From Candidatus Aenigmatarchaeota archaeon (GTDB taxonomy: Archaea > Aenigmatarchaeota > Aenigmatarchaeia > JACPZZ01): 23,381 bases of DNA. This document shows positions 8,262-15,783 of this stretch, piece after piece. The position numbers and the translations under genes were made by a program. Under the pieces are notes generated by a model that worked only from the letters and a program-made list of their open reading frames with translations, did not search any database and had not been told where the DNA came from. Numbering within the stretch: position 1 is the stretch's first letter; every line of letters begins with the position of its first letter. Location of the stretch: assembly GCA_016202795.1 (NCBI GenBank), contig JACQNY010000005.1:1-23381 (forward strand). The letters run 5' to 3'.

Positions 8262-8875
8262 CTTAATAATTTAATTCCTTTTACAAGCCATGTCATCGGA
8301 TGGACGTAAAACGGGCTTGGGGTCAGAACCATTTCAAATTTTCCTTTCAGGATAAGTTTTCTGGCGTCTTGCAGATCTTCTGTTTTAACGTCTATTACAC
8401 CGTGACCTAATTCAGATGAAAAGTGAGCATCGCTTCCGCAGATGCGGGTTTTTTTGTTTTCGTCAGCCAATAACGAAGCTTTTTCGTTATCGCGGTTTGA
8501 CGTTCGTGCGTTAAAAATTTCCACCACATCTACATTGCCTACTAAATTTTCAGGGTTTTTGTGGGCCCTGTAGGGATGGGGTAAAATTGAAATCGCCCCC
8601 TGTGAATGTATTTCGTCGCATGCTTCGAAAAAATCGCGCGATTTAACAGCCTCTTCGAGAAATAAACCTATTAGGTGGCCATTATTGGTCGAGATCTCCT
8701 CGCCTTTGATTGTTTTTATCCCCGACTTATCGAAGTCTTTGAAGGACGAGAAGCTGTTATGATCTGCTATTGCCGCGCAATCAATTCCAGTTGAAAGTTC
8801 TTTGTTGATTATGTCAATCGGGCGCATATTGCAGTCCGCGGAATATTTAGTGTGCACGTGCATATCTATTTTCAT
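8243..8875 (-). CDS. PHP-domain metal-dependent phosphoesterase
   Basis: A 210-residue single-domain PHP protein, expected to hydrolyse a phosphoester with two or three divalent metals. The metal ligands are visible: HVHTKYSAD (His6, His8, Asp14), ADHNS (37-41), KGEEIS (57-62), GHLIG with His67, LPHPYR with His100, and GSDAH (147-151). The start is ATG 8873-8875, just before the first metal motif; a GTGATC ribosome site lies on the minus strand at 8879-8884, and an earlier in-frame ATG at 8935 would overlap the previous gene. It is the last gene of the minus-strand glycan operon, 11 bases after the AglH-like gene. PHP enzymes include tyrosine phosphatases of capsule loci (CpsB) and TrpH-like nucleases; this one looks closer to the TrpH-like group, and the substrate is unknown. 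Confidence 0.88.
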   Translation of the reverse strand: MKIDMHVHTKYSADCNMRPIDIINKELSTGIDCAAIADHNSFSSFKDFDKSGIKTIKGEEISTNNGHLIGLFLEEAVKSRDFFEACDEIHSQGAISILPHPYRAHKNPENLVGNVDVVEIFNARTSNRDNEKASLLADENKKTRICGSDAHFSSELGHGVIDVKTEDLQDARKLILKGKFEMVLTPSPFYVHPMTWLVKGIKLLSYFVKR

Positions 8876-8878
8876 ATC

Positions 8879-8884
8879 GATCAC
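8879..8884 (-). promoter_or_regulatory. Ribosome binding site deciding the PHP start
   Basis: On the minus strand this reads GTGATC, a match to the centre of the archaeal Shine-Dalgarno consensus GGAGGTGATCC, three bases before the ATG at 8875. It supports that start over the longer frame from 8935. Confidence 0.5.
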
Positions 8885-8886
8885 AA

Positions 8887-9948
8887 TCAGTATTTTAGAA
8901 CAAACCCGGCCGCCAATAGAAGCGAGATGATACAAACAATTGTTTGCATCCCTATGATTATTGCGCTAACCTGCCATTCCCTGAAATTGCCCGACATCAT
9001 AACAATATGAGTGATAGAATAGGGTCTATCGTATTTCGGCTTCAAAACCCCATTCCTGCCAAGTACTCCGTAATTCTCCGCGGACAAGCCGGATCGAAGC
9101 TTCAGGACAAGCTCAATTATCCACGGAGTAAATATGTAAAGCGCGAATTTTTCCATGTTGCCTATAATAGCGATGACGGCCATGGTTGCCCCCAGCGCGT
9201 AAACAAAACTGTCTCCTGGCATGATGCGCGCCGGATACCAGTTGTAATAAAGGAACGCCAGCAAAGCAGCGGCCATAACAAAAGCTATCGATGCTGCAGC
9301 GACTTCACCGTTTATGTAACCGAAAATCCCCATGAACACGAGAGTAACGAAACCCAAACCGGCCTCCAAACCATTGAAGCCAGCAAGCATGTTAACAGCA
9401 TTTGACGCTCCAACAACGCCTATCGGAACTACCATAAGCGGATATAAAATTCCAAGATTCACAACTCCGATCAGAGGCAGTGACATTGTGGAATCGCCGG
9501 CCATTATAGCCATAAGCGGTATCGCCGCGGGCAATGTCAACAAAGGTTTTTGCCACTGCTTTAACCCTGTTCGTTTGTACTTTTCAAAACCTTTCGTGCC
9601 TTCGTTTTTATTTTGCAGCCTTGTCATGTCGTCGAACATGCCTATTACCATGATTATTAATATCGTTGACATGCCTGCGAATATGCCTGCAAGTTCTGCC
9701 AGAGAAAGCACATTTCCGGAAAATATGAAAACGTTCAGCCATATGAAAAGAAACATGCCGGCAAGGAAGCCTGGCATTATGGCAGGCCCGCCCATCTCAG
9801 CGATCTTTGGTTTGTGAGGTTTTTGTATATCGACGCCGACCATGCCTATGGACCCCAGGAATTTTATCAGTTTTGGAAGTACAACAAAGGATGTGAAAAA
9901 GGACAGGGCAGAGGCCAGAATTATTGTTAAGTTCATGCTATCATCCAT
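8887..9948 (-). CDS. Alg7/AglH-type polyprenyl-phosphate sugar-1-phosphate transferase (GPT/MraY superfamily)
   Basis: Integral membrane enzyme that starts lipid-linked glycan assembly by moving a sugar-1-phosphate (classically GlcNAc-1-P from UDP-GlcNAc) to dolichyl phosphate. The 353 residues form about 10-11 membrane helices. Family motifs are present: KPHKPKIAEMGGPA (43-56), the Mg-binding FDD (105-107), NAVNMLAGFNGLE (183-195) and MPGDSF (243-248). The AGFNGLE form is that of eukaryotic Alg7 and archaeal AglH rather than bacterial MraY or WecA. ATG at 9948 overlaps the previous gene by 8 bases; ATG at 9936 is an equal or better choice because GGATGAT lies just upstream of it, an arrangement repeated before the GT4 gene at 15784. 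It is third in the minus-strand operon, between the GT39-like and PHP genes. The donor sugar is not certain. Confidence 0.9.
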   Translation of the reverse strand: MDDSMNLTIILASALSFFTSFVVLPKLIKFLGSIGMVGVDIQKPHKPKIAEMGGPAIMPGFLAGMFLFIWLNVFIFSGNVLSLAELAGIFAGMSTILIIMVIGMFDDMTRLQNKNEGTKGFEKYKRTGLKQWQKPLLTLPAAIPLMAIMAGDSTMSLPLIGVVNLGILYPLMVVPIGVVGASNAVNMLAGFNGLEAGLGFVTLVFMGIFGYINGEVAAASIAFVMAAALLAFLYYNWYPARIMPGDSFVYALGATMAVIAIIGNMEKFALYIFTPWIIELVLKLRSGLSAENYGVLGRNGVLKPKYDRPYSITHIVMMSGNFREWQVSAIIIGMQTIVCIISLLLAAGFVLKY

Positions 9949-11530
9949 AATTTATTTTGTATACCAACGTAGCGGGATTCTCGTACACGAGCGCGAATTT
10001 TTCCGAACCTCTTACGTAATTCACAAAAGACACCGGGGTTGAAGTAACAACGTTCGAGTCGCTTATGGAGAATTTTGCGATCACTATGTAATTTATGCCG
10101 TTTCTTTGCAATAACGGCATAACGACTTCATCACTGTTTGAGAACAAGACATCTGGCAATTCTTTCATATCCGTCCACACAGAATTTATCCTAGGCGCAT
10201 AGAACTGGCACGGCGCACCCCAAAGGTTTATTGTGTAAGAGCCTGGCGGTATGTTCTCGTCGATCCATTTGCAGCCTTCGATGTAATCCGGACTGAATTG
10301 TTTTACAGATTTCATTTCATCGATACGGTTTCCGGACACGCTGTAGCCGTATATGGCTATGAAAAGAGAAAGCGCTATCACAATGCCGGCGGCCAGTTTT
10401 TCCTTGTTTTGCCCGACCTTAAGAATATTTTTTACCAGGTCTGCGAAATAAATCCCGCCAAGAACAAACAAAGGCACAACTCCAAGAAGGGTTGCGCGAA
10501 TCGAATCCTCGGTTCTGGCGTTGACGGTTGCGTAAGTCAAGAGGCCGTAAAGGAAAATGCCGGCAAAAGACATCGCCTTTACCTTTTCGTTTTTGCCAAG
10601 CAGGCCGAAAATTATACCTGCCACGAACAAAAGAAACACCAATGAGGTGTAACCGAACTGCACATAATTCATTATTCCTATGTCAAATAACGAGAGGTTT
10701 GTTCCAGACTGTTGTACATAGCCGGAGAAGCTTCCTATATCGCGTTCGATGCCAGTCGGGGCGTCGCCCAGATAGCATTGATTATCCACAGGCATTCTTG
10801 GCTGGCAAACACCGTTGTATGCTATTATCTGCCGCACGTCCGACGACGCGCCAACGAGCAGGGCTATAACAAAAAGCGCGGCAAAACCTTTGATATTGTT
10901 TTTCCAGGCGGATAACGATAAAAACAGGATAATCATCAAAGGAAACACAAGAAGGCCGGTAAACTTTGACAGCACAACAAAACCGGCGGTTATACCGGAG
11001 AGCAAAAGGAATTTTTTGTCGTTGGTCTCCAGATAGCTGAAAAAGCTGTAAAGGAAGAATGTGAAGAAAAATATCAGGGGCGCTTCAGAATACACTAGCA
11101 CGTTGTAAGTTATCATGGAAGGCGTGATAAAATATAAAAAAGCCGCAACCAAGCCGGCTTCTTTTGAATGGAGTTTTTTAGCCAGAAGAAAAAGCAGCAT
11201 TCCGGTAAATAACGAGAAAAGCGGAGTAAGTATTTTCGTTACAGCGTCCGAAGTCCCGAAGGCCAGCATGGCACCAGCATAGGTTAGATGCGGCAGCGGA
11301 GGACGGAAATACGCACCGGAATAAATTTTCGTAGCCTCGAAATATATCGGTATTTCCATGGTTTCCACGATTTTTTTCGGCGTGCCTGCGTGGAAGCCTT
11401 CGTCACCGAAAGCTATCGGCGAGTTCAAAGTAACGGATTCGAAAAGATATAGGTAAAAAAGGCATATAGTCAGGGCAGCGAAACCCGCCACGGATTCCGC
11501 GGACAGTTTTATTTCCATCTCCTCGGTCAT
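9941..11530 (-). CDS. GT39/PMT-like (GT-C fold) membrane glycosyltransferase
   Basis: A 529-residue polytopic protein that probably transfers a sugar from a polyprenyl-phosphate donor on the outer face of the membrane. After the first helix comes FGDEGFH with the acidic pair Asp43-Glu44, the usual catalytic position of GT-C enzymes in the first external loop, then FRPPLPHL (75-82), the RPP motif of ArnT/PMT relatives. About 11-12 hydrophobic segments follow, with a soluble C-terminal domain of roughly 130 residues. It begins with an ATGA overlap to the upstream GT4 gene (11527-11530), and its stop overlaps the AglH-like gene. The DPM1-like protein at 12723 could make its lipid-phosphate donor. 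Target (protein or lipid-linked glycan) is unknown. Confidence 0.83.
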   Translation of the reverse strand: MTEEMEIKLSAESVAGFAALTICLFYLYLFESVTLNSPIAFGDEGFHAGTPKKIVETMEIPIYFEATKIYSGAYFRPPLPHLTYAGAMLAFGTSDAVTKILTPLFSLFTGMLLFLLAKKLHSKEAGLVAAFLYFITPSMITYNVLVYSEAPLIFFFTFFLYSFFSYLETNDKKFLLLSGITAGFVVLSKFTGLLVFPLMIILFLSLSAWKNNIKGFAALFVIALLVGASSDVRQIIAYNGVCQPRMPVDNQCYLGDAPTGIERDIGSFSGYVQQSGTNLSLFDIGIMNYVQFGYTSLVFLLFVAGIIFGLLGKNEKVKAMSFAGIFLYGLLTYATVNARTEDSIRATLLGVVPLFVLGGIYFADLVKNILKVGQNKEKLAAGIVIALSLFIAIYGYSVSGNRIDEMKSVKQFSPDYIEGCKWIDENIPPGSYTINLWGAPCQFYAPRINSVWTDMKELPDVLFSNSDEVVMPLLQRNGINYIVIAKFSISDSNVVTSTPVSFVNYVRGSEKFALVYENPATLVYKINYG

Positions 11531-12648
11531 TTCAAAACACTCTTGTAGATTTTTAAATATTCTTTGGCGGCCTTATCCCAGCGAAACGTTTTCACGGACC
11601 GCGGACCATTTAACGAAAGGCGGCGTCTTAAATTTTTATCTGATAGAACCTTTATAACGTTCTTCGCAATGGACCCAGGGTTCGCAGGTTCTGACAAAAG
11701 GCCGTTATACCCATTTTTCACGATTTCTGGCAAAGAGCCCGTATTGGATGCGACAACAGGCGTACCACAGGCAGCGGCCTCGGCAGCGGAAAAGCCGAAA
11801 CCTTCGGACACGCTCGGGACGACGCACACGTCAGCGGATTTTATTATGCCAGGCAATTGTTTTACTGGCCGAGGATCGAGAAATTCCACACTATCTGATA
11901 AATTAAGTTTTGCCACCAGAGAAACGGTTTTTTTGTACTCGCCCGCGGGATTTTTGGACAAAAGAAGCAACAACCGCGCTTCGGGCAATGCCGCTTTTAC
12001 CATGGGCATCGCTTTGATAAGATAATTAATGCCTTTTGCAACGCCGGGCCTGCCCAAAAACAATATGGTCGGTTTTTTCTTCCTCAGCGATAGTTTGGCG
12101 TTGCGGTTGAATAAATTTATGTCTACGCCAGGGTAGACTACAGAAACTTTTTTTTCATCGAATCCATTTTTTACGAGCGCATTTTTTGTAGCCCTGCTTA
12201 TAGCCACACAAAAACGTTTCTTGTATTTATCCAGCGAAGCACTTTCCGTCACATAATTGATAACGGACATGGGCGGTTTTTGCAATTTCAAGAAAAGGCC
12301 CCCCCAAACCTCGAAAATTGTGGCGACAACCGGTTTTTTTATAAATTTTTCTACCAGCGCAACTGCGGCTAAACCGCCGAGCGTTGCCGCGTGCACGATG
12401 TCCGAGTTGTTTGCAAGCCGTATGCATTTTTTCGCGGCCACCACCGCGAAGGCGTGCCTTACCGGCGAGTAAATGCGGTGTATTCTGCGATCTTGTGATA
12501 TTTCAAAGGCTTTTGTGTTCGGGAGCCGTTGCGTGAGAATGGTTACGCCGACACCAAGACGGGAAAGTTCTCTTGTCATGTTGTCGAAAAGGGTTTCTGC
12601 GCCGCCAACATGAGGTGGGAAGTAATCTAGAACAAAAAGTACCTTCAT
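11527..12648 (-). CDS. GT4-family glycosyltransferase
   Basis: Retaining GT-B enzyme, likely adding a sugar to the lipid-linked glycan on the cytoplasmic side. The 373-residue protein opens with VLFVLDYFPPHVGGAET, has the donor domain from about residue 193 (TILFLGRPGVAKG) and a complete E-x7-E motif in SEGFGFSAAEAAACGTPVV (Glu282 and Glu290). ATG at 12648 is chosen over the in-frame GTG at 12657: a TATA-like element at 12667-12675 is centred 23 bases before this ATG, which suits a leaderless mRNA, and would be too close to the GTG. First gene of the four-gene minus-strand operon; it overlaps the GT39-like gene by 4 bases (ATGA). The donor sugar cannot be told from sequence. Confidence 0.92.
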   Translation of the reverse strand: MKVLFVLDYFPPHVGGAETLFDNMTRELSRLGVGVTILTQRLPNTKAFEISQDRRIHRIYSPVRHAFAVVAAKKCIRLANNSDIVHAATLGGLAAVALVEKFIKKPVVATIFEVWGGLFLKLQKPPMSVINYVTESASLDKYKKRFCVAISRATKNALVKNGFDEKKVSVVYPGVDINLFNRNAKLSLRKKKPTILFLGRPGVAKGINYLIKAMPMVKAALPEARLLLLLSKNPAGEYKKTVSLVAKLNLSDSVEFLDPRPVKQLPGIIKSADVCVVPSVSEGFGFSAAEAAACGTPVVASNTGSLPEIVKNGYNGLLSEPANPGSIAKNVIKVLSDKNLRRRLSLNGPRSVKTFRWDKAAKEYLKIYKSVLK

Positions 12649-12722
12649 TTCATGCACACATCAAATCTTATATTTGAAGTACATATATTTCAGTCAGTAA
12701 GCTTAACTGAAGGTTTGAACCT
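12649..12722. promoter_or_regulatory. Divergent promoter region of the two large glycosylation operons
   Basis: These 74 bases separate the four-gene minus operon from the six-gene plus operon. A minus-strand TATA-like element (plus strand CTTATATTT, 12667-12675) fits a leaderless start at 12648. A second one, ACATATATTT at 12681-12690, is centred about 37 bases before the ATG at 12723 and would give a leader of about ten bases containing AAGGT (12710-12714). The two operons could be regulated together from here. Inferred from position and composition. Confidence 0.48.
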
Positions 12723-13415
12723 ATGAAAAACGTTGGTGTTTTGTTGCCCGCGTATAACGAGGAGAAAAACATCGAAGCGGTTATAATTGAGGCGAAACGC
12801 TCCCTTCCGGACTCTGTGATAGTGGTTATCAACGATGGTTCTGAGGACGGGACGGCGAAACTGGCAAAAGACGCTGGCGCGCACGTTGTTTCCCATAAAT
12901 TAAACAAAGGCAAGGGTGAAGCGCTGAGAACAGGACTGGAGTTTTTTAACAAAAAGTTCAAAAACGTGGAATACATCGTAGTAGCGGATGCGGACCGCCA
13001 ATATTCGATAACAGAAGCGCAACGACTGCTTAAGCCACTTTTGGACAGAGAAGCGGATTTTGTAATGGGAAAAAGGAATTTTTCACGCGTGCCTTTGCGC
13101 CACCGATTAGGCAATTTTGTTTGGAGGACCGCCTTTAACCAACGTTTCGGAACGAATTTTGCTGATACAAACTGCGGGTTTATAGCGATGACAAAAAAGG
13201 CGGCAAACTTGGTTGTTAACGTTTTGGGTGGGGGTTATATCATTGAAAACACACTTCTGATTGAAGCTATCAAGCACAAGCTCAGGATAAAACAGGCGGA
13301 AGTTTCCGTCACTTACAGGAAAAAAAGCTCTGTGATTCGCGGGGTCAAGATGGTGGCGGGGGTCCTTATTTTTATCCTTAAAAACGGTATAAAATCGTCT
13401 CGGAAGATGAACTGA
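12723..13415 (+). CDS. DPM1-like GT2 glycosyltransferase (dolichyl-phosphate sugar synthase type)
   Basis: Inverting GT-A enzyme resembling dolichyl-phosphate mannose/glucose synthases and the archaeal Agl GT2 proteins; likely makes a polyprenyl-phosphate sugar or adds a sugar early in glycan assembly. The 230 residues contain LLPAYNEEKNI (7-17), VINDGSEDGT (35-44), NKGKGEALRTG (61-71), the metal-binding VADADRQYS (87-95, DAD at 89-91) and MGKRN. The DADxQ form is typical of the DPM1 group. There is no large C-terminal membrane domain, only a weakly hydrophobic stretch near 211-223 (MVAGVLIFILKNG). First gene of the plus operon; its TGA shares one base with the ATG of the STT3 gene at 13415, pointing to coupled translation. 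Lipid and sugar are unknown; supply of the nearby GT39-like enzyme is one possibility. Confidence 0.9.
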   Translation: MKNVGVLLPAYNEEKNIEAVIIEAKRSLPDSVIVVINDGSEDGTAKLAKDAGAHVVSHKLNKGKGEALRTGLEFFNKKFKNVEYIVVADADRQYSITEAQRLLKPLLDREADFVMGKRNFSRVPLRHRLGNFVWRTAFNQRFGTNFADTNCGFIAMTKKAANLVVNVLGGGYIIENTLLIEAIKHKLRIKQAEVSVTYRKKSSVIRGVKMVAGVLIFILKNGIKSSRKMN

Positions 13416-14827
13416 TGTTGTTTAACAGAGACCCAAAAAAACTGTTCGTTTCTTTTGCAGTCATCATAGTGTTGTTGTTCTCATTTTCGTTGGCGTTGAA
13501 ACTGCGAGCCACGCCGGCTTTGATAAACCCGCCATGGCTGCCGCAATTCGATAGCTACTGGTTTTATAGATACGCGAAAATGACCGTTGATAACGACATG
13601 AAAATACCGGACTGGGACCCGTTAAGCTATTTCCCGCCCGGCCGGCCGACAGATAAATCAACGCAATTTTACACTTACATGCTTGCCTATTCTTTTGCGA
13701 TAGGAAAGAAATTTGTGCACGATTTAACCCTGGTGCAAAGCACCAAATGGTCTGCGGCAATACTCGCGTCGCTGTCCGTGTTTCCAGCGTATTTCATAGG
13801 TAAGTACATGGGCGGTCGAGTTGCGGGATTGATATCGTCTATATTGATAGCGGTTTCGCCGTCAATACTTGTGCGTACCGGCGCAGACCCGGACAACGAC
13901 GGTGCGGTAGTGTTTTTAACAATGTTTTCGTTTTTCGCCTTTTCAAGGCTGATAAAAGAGCCAAACTGGAGGAACACGCTGCTAACGGTTTTTTCTCTGA
14001 CACTTTTTGCATTAAGCTGGTACCCTTTCTGGTACGTTGTAATGATCTGCGTGAGCGGCCTTATACTTAACATTGCGATATCCTTCGCCCAATCCATGAT
14101 GGCAAAAAATAAGAAGCTGTTTAGAGACGTGGTCGAAGCTTCGAAGCCCAGAATAAAATATTCTGTCACCGCTGTTATAGGGATAATCGCTGTTCCAATG
14201 TTTTTGGGCGTGAACACATTAAATTATTTTGGCGGTTTTATACTGTTTGGCACAAATCCCCAAGGCTCGTCGATAGTCAACATTTCCGTCGCTGAACTAC
14301 AAAAATTAAATATCTTTTCACTTTCCGGCTGGGAACAGGTTATCGGGCGAACCGCAGGTTTGGAGTTTCTCGGCTACATAATACCCGGCATGCCCCAGAT
14401 ACTCGTTTACCTTGTTGAGATTGCTGTGATAACATTGCTGGCCTACCTTTCATGGAAATTTTATTCCGGAAAAAAAGGCGCGGAATCTTTTGTTTTCGGG
14501 TCTTCGGCGTTAACGGCATCTTATCTGTTGCTGCTTAATGCCGGCGTTGTGTCGTTTTCACAGATACTGTTTTTCGTGGGTCTTGTTCAATATGCCATAC
14601 TCGCAACGTTCCGCAGAAATAGATTTATGGGATCGATACTCTTTGCGTGGGTAATTTTTACGTTTTACGCCATATCATCCGGCGTTAGGTTTACTTTATT
14701 ATTCGCGCCGGCGGCGGCGATCGCTTTGTCTGTGGGGCTGGGCGAACTTTGGATGTGGGCAAGCAGAAAGGAAACAGGCTTAATAGAGTCTATTGAAAAC
14801 AAAATTCACGGTGAGAAAAATGAATAG
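13415..14827 (+). CDS. aglB: STT3/AglB oligosaccharyltransferase, membrane part (N-terminal two thirds)
   Basis: Membrane domain of the enzyme that moves the lipid-linked glycan to Asn in N-x-S/T sequons on the outer face. Its 470 residues form about 12 helices and carry the STT3 active-site pieces: Asp46 in FDSYWFYR (first external loop), the DxD-like GADPDNDG (156-163), and SVAEL (291-295, Glu294), matching the TIxE/SVSE motif of external loop 5. GVRFTLLFAPA (423-433) resembles the conserved Arg helix. It lacks the soluble WWDYG domain and ends in a charged tail (IENKIHGEKNE). That domain follows in the +1 frame, so the protein is either a natural subunit or half of a frameshifted gene: removing one A from the A5 run at 14816-14820 would join the two into a protein of about 789 residues, within the normal AglB range. 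Overlaps its neighbour by 8 bases. Confidence 0.9.
   Translation: MLFNRDPKKLFVSFAVIIVLLFSFSLALKLRATPALINPPWLPQFDSYWFYRYAKMTVDNDMKIPDWDPLSYFPPGRPTDKSTQFYTYMLAYSFAIGKKFVHDLTLVQSTKWSAAILASLSVFPAYFIGKYMGGRVAGLISSILIAVSPSILVRTGADPDNDGAVVFLTMFSFFAFSRLIKEPNWRNTLLTVFSLTLFALSWYPFWYVVMICVSGLILNIAISFAQSMMAKNKKLFRDVVEASKPRIKYSVTAVIGIIAVPMFLGVNTLNYFGGFILFGTNPQGSSIVNISVAELQKLNIFSLSGWEQVIGRTAGLEFLGYIIPGMPQILVYLVEIAVITLLAYLSWKFYSGKKGAESFVFGSSALTASYLLLLNAGVVSFSQILFFVGLVQYAILATFRRNRFMGSILFAWVIFTFYAISSGVRFTLLFAPAAAIALSVGLGELWMWASRKETGLIESIENKIHGEKNE
14810..14814 (+). promoter_or_regulatory. Ribosome binding site for the second STT3 frame
   Basis: GGTGA, the core of the archaeal Shine-Dalgarno sequence, lies five bases before the ATG at 14820 and inside the end of the upstream frame. 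It decides that start over the TTG at 14793 and supports independent, coupled initiation of the C-terminal part. It could also be coding sequence by chance. Confidence 0.5.
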
Positions 14828-15779
14828 TATAATTTTGCGCTCCACGGCGGGCGCGGTCATAATTTTGTCGGTGTTATCCGCGATTTCCGGAGGCTCTTCG
14901 CTTTCGTCGCAGTTGGGACCTTCGGTGAACAGCAACTGGTACAACGCCATGATATGGATAAAAAACAACACGCCGCAGGATTCTATTGTAACCTATTGGT
15001 GGGACCAAGGCCATTGGATAACCGGTATCGCGGAGCGCGGCGCATATGCAGACGGCGCGCACTGCCCGCCGACCTCGTGTAAACCATATCCGCTAAACAC
15101 AAGAATAGTTGATGTCGGCAGAGCATTAACAACGAACGATGAGAAGCTTGCCATATCAATTTTGTCAAAATACATGAACTTCACAGACGCGCAGTGCGAA
15201 TTAAATAGGAAGGCTTTCGGTAACATTGTTCCTTGCAAATCGCCCTCGGAAATGTACTTTTTGGCCGCGTCGGACCTGATAAGCAAATATCCTTGGCCGT
15301 CTTACTTCGGCTCGCTTTGGCCAACATATTCCGGGCAAGGCACACAGCAGCAGTTTTTCCAGATCGGGCTGCAGCCGTTAAAAGACCAGGGCGGCAACGT
15401 TGTTGGTTATTACGACCAGTGTTTGCGGTTCGATGCGTCGAACAACTGCCAAACTTTCAACTTCCTTGTGATAGAGCAGGACGGCAAGCTCACAACAATT
15501 TACCAGAACCGGAATTTTGTGAGAAACACGGTTTATTTCACGAATTCAGGCCAACAAACTGATACAAATGAAAACGCCACGCTCGAAGGGACGTTTTGGC
15601 TGGACCCTTCTTACGCGTCAGCCTTTTACATGACACCCGACGTTCAGAACAGCATATTTACCAAACTGTATTTCTATGACGGCAAAGGGCTTAACAACTT
15701 CAGGCAGGTCTACTCAAACGGCGAGGTTAAGATCTACAAGGTAGATTTTAGTAAAGGCTCTTCTGATAAAATCGGATGA
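14820..15779 (+). CDS. aglB: STT3/AglB oligosaccharyltransferase, soluble catalytic part (C-terminal third)
   Basis: Carries the sequon-binding domain of the oligosaccharyltransferase. The 319-residue protein starts with a hydrophobic segment (about 4-24), corresponding to the last STT3 membrane helix and able to anchor the domain as a signal-anchor. The domain follows: SNWYNAMIWIKNNTP, then YWWDQGHWI with the WWDxG motif at 60-64 (Gln in place of the usual Tyr of WWDYG), and a C-terminal SIFTKLYFYDGKGL...VKIYKV segment typical of archaeal STT3. No active-site Asp/Glu of the membrane domain is present, so it cannot act alone. ATG 14820 is chosen because GGTGA precedes it; the frame is open back only to 14787, after a TAG at 14784-14786. 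It runs 4 bases short of the next glycosyltransferase gene. See the finding on the split. Confidence 0.88.
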   Translation: MNSIILRSTAGAVIILSVLSAISGGSSLSSQLGPSVNSNWYNAMIWIKNNTPQDSIVTYWWDQGHWITGIAERGAYADGAHCPPTSCKPYPLNTRIVDVGRALTTNDEKLAISILSKYMNFTDAQCELNRKAFGNIVPCKSPSEMYFLAASDLISKYPWPSYFGSLWPTYSGQGTQQQFFQIGLQPLKDQGGNVVGYYDQCLRFDASNNCQTFNFLVIEQDGKLTTIYQNRNFVRNTVYFTNSGQQTDTNENATLEGTFWLDPSYASAFYMTPDVQNSIFTKLYFYDGKGLNNFRQVYSNGEVKIYKVDFSKGSSDKIG

Positions 15780-15783
15780 TATC

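Noticed and set aside
8944..9817. Two long plus-strand frames (8944-9405 and 9332-9817)
   Set aside because: They lie antisense to the AglH-like gene, whose motifs are unmistakable; their translations have no recognisable domain.
13687..14217. Minus-strand frame of 176 codons inside the STT3 gene
   Set aside because: Antisense shadow of the STT3 membrane region, whose catalytic motifs are read on the plus strand.
14793..14819. TTG at 14793 as the start of the second STT3 frame
   Set aside because: ATG at 14820 is a better codon and has GGTGA at the right distance; the extra nine residues are charged and lie before the helix.
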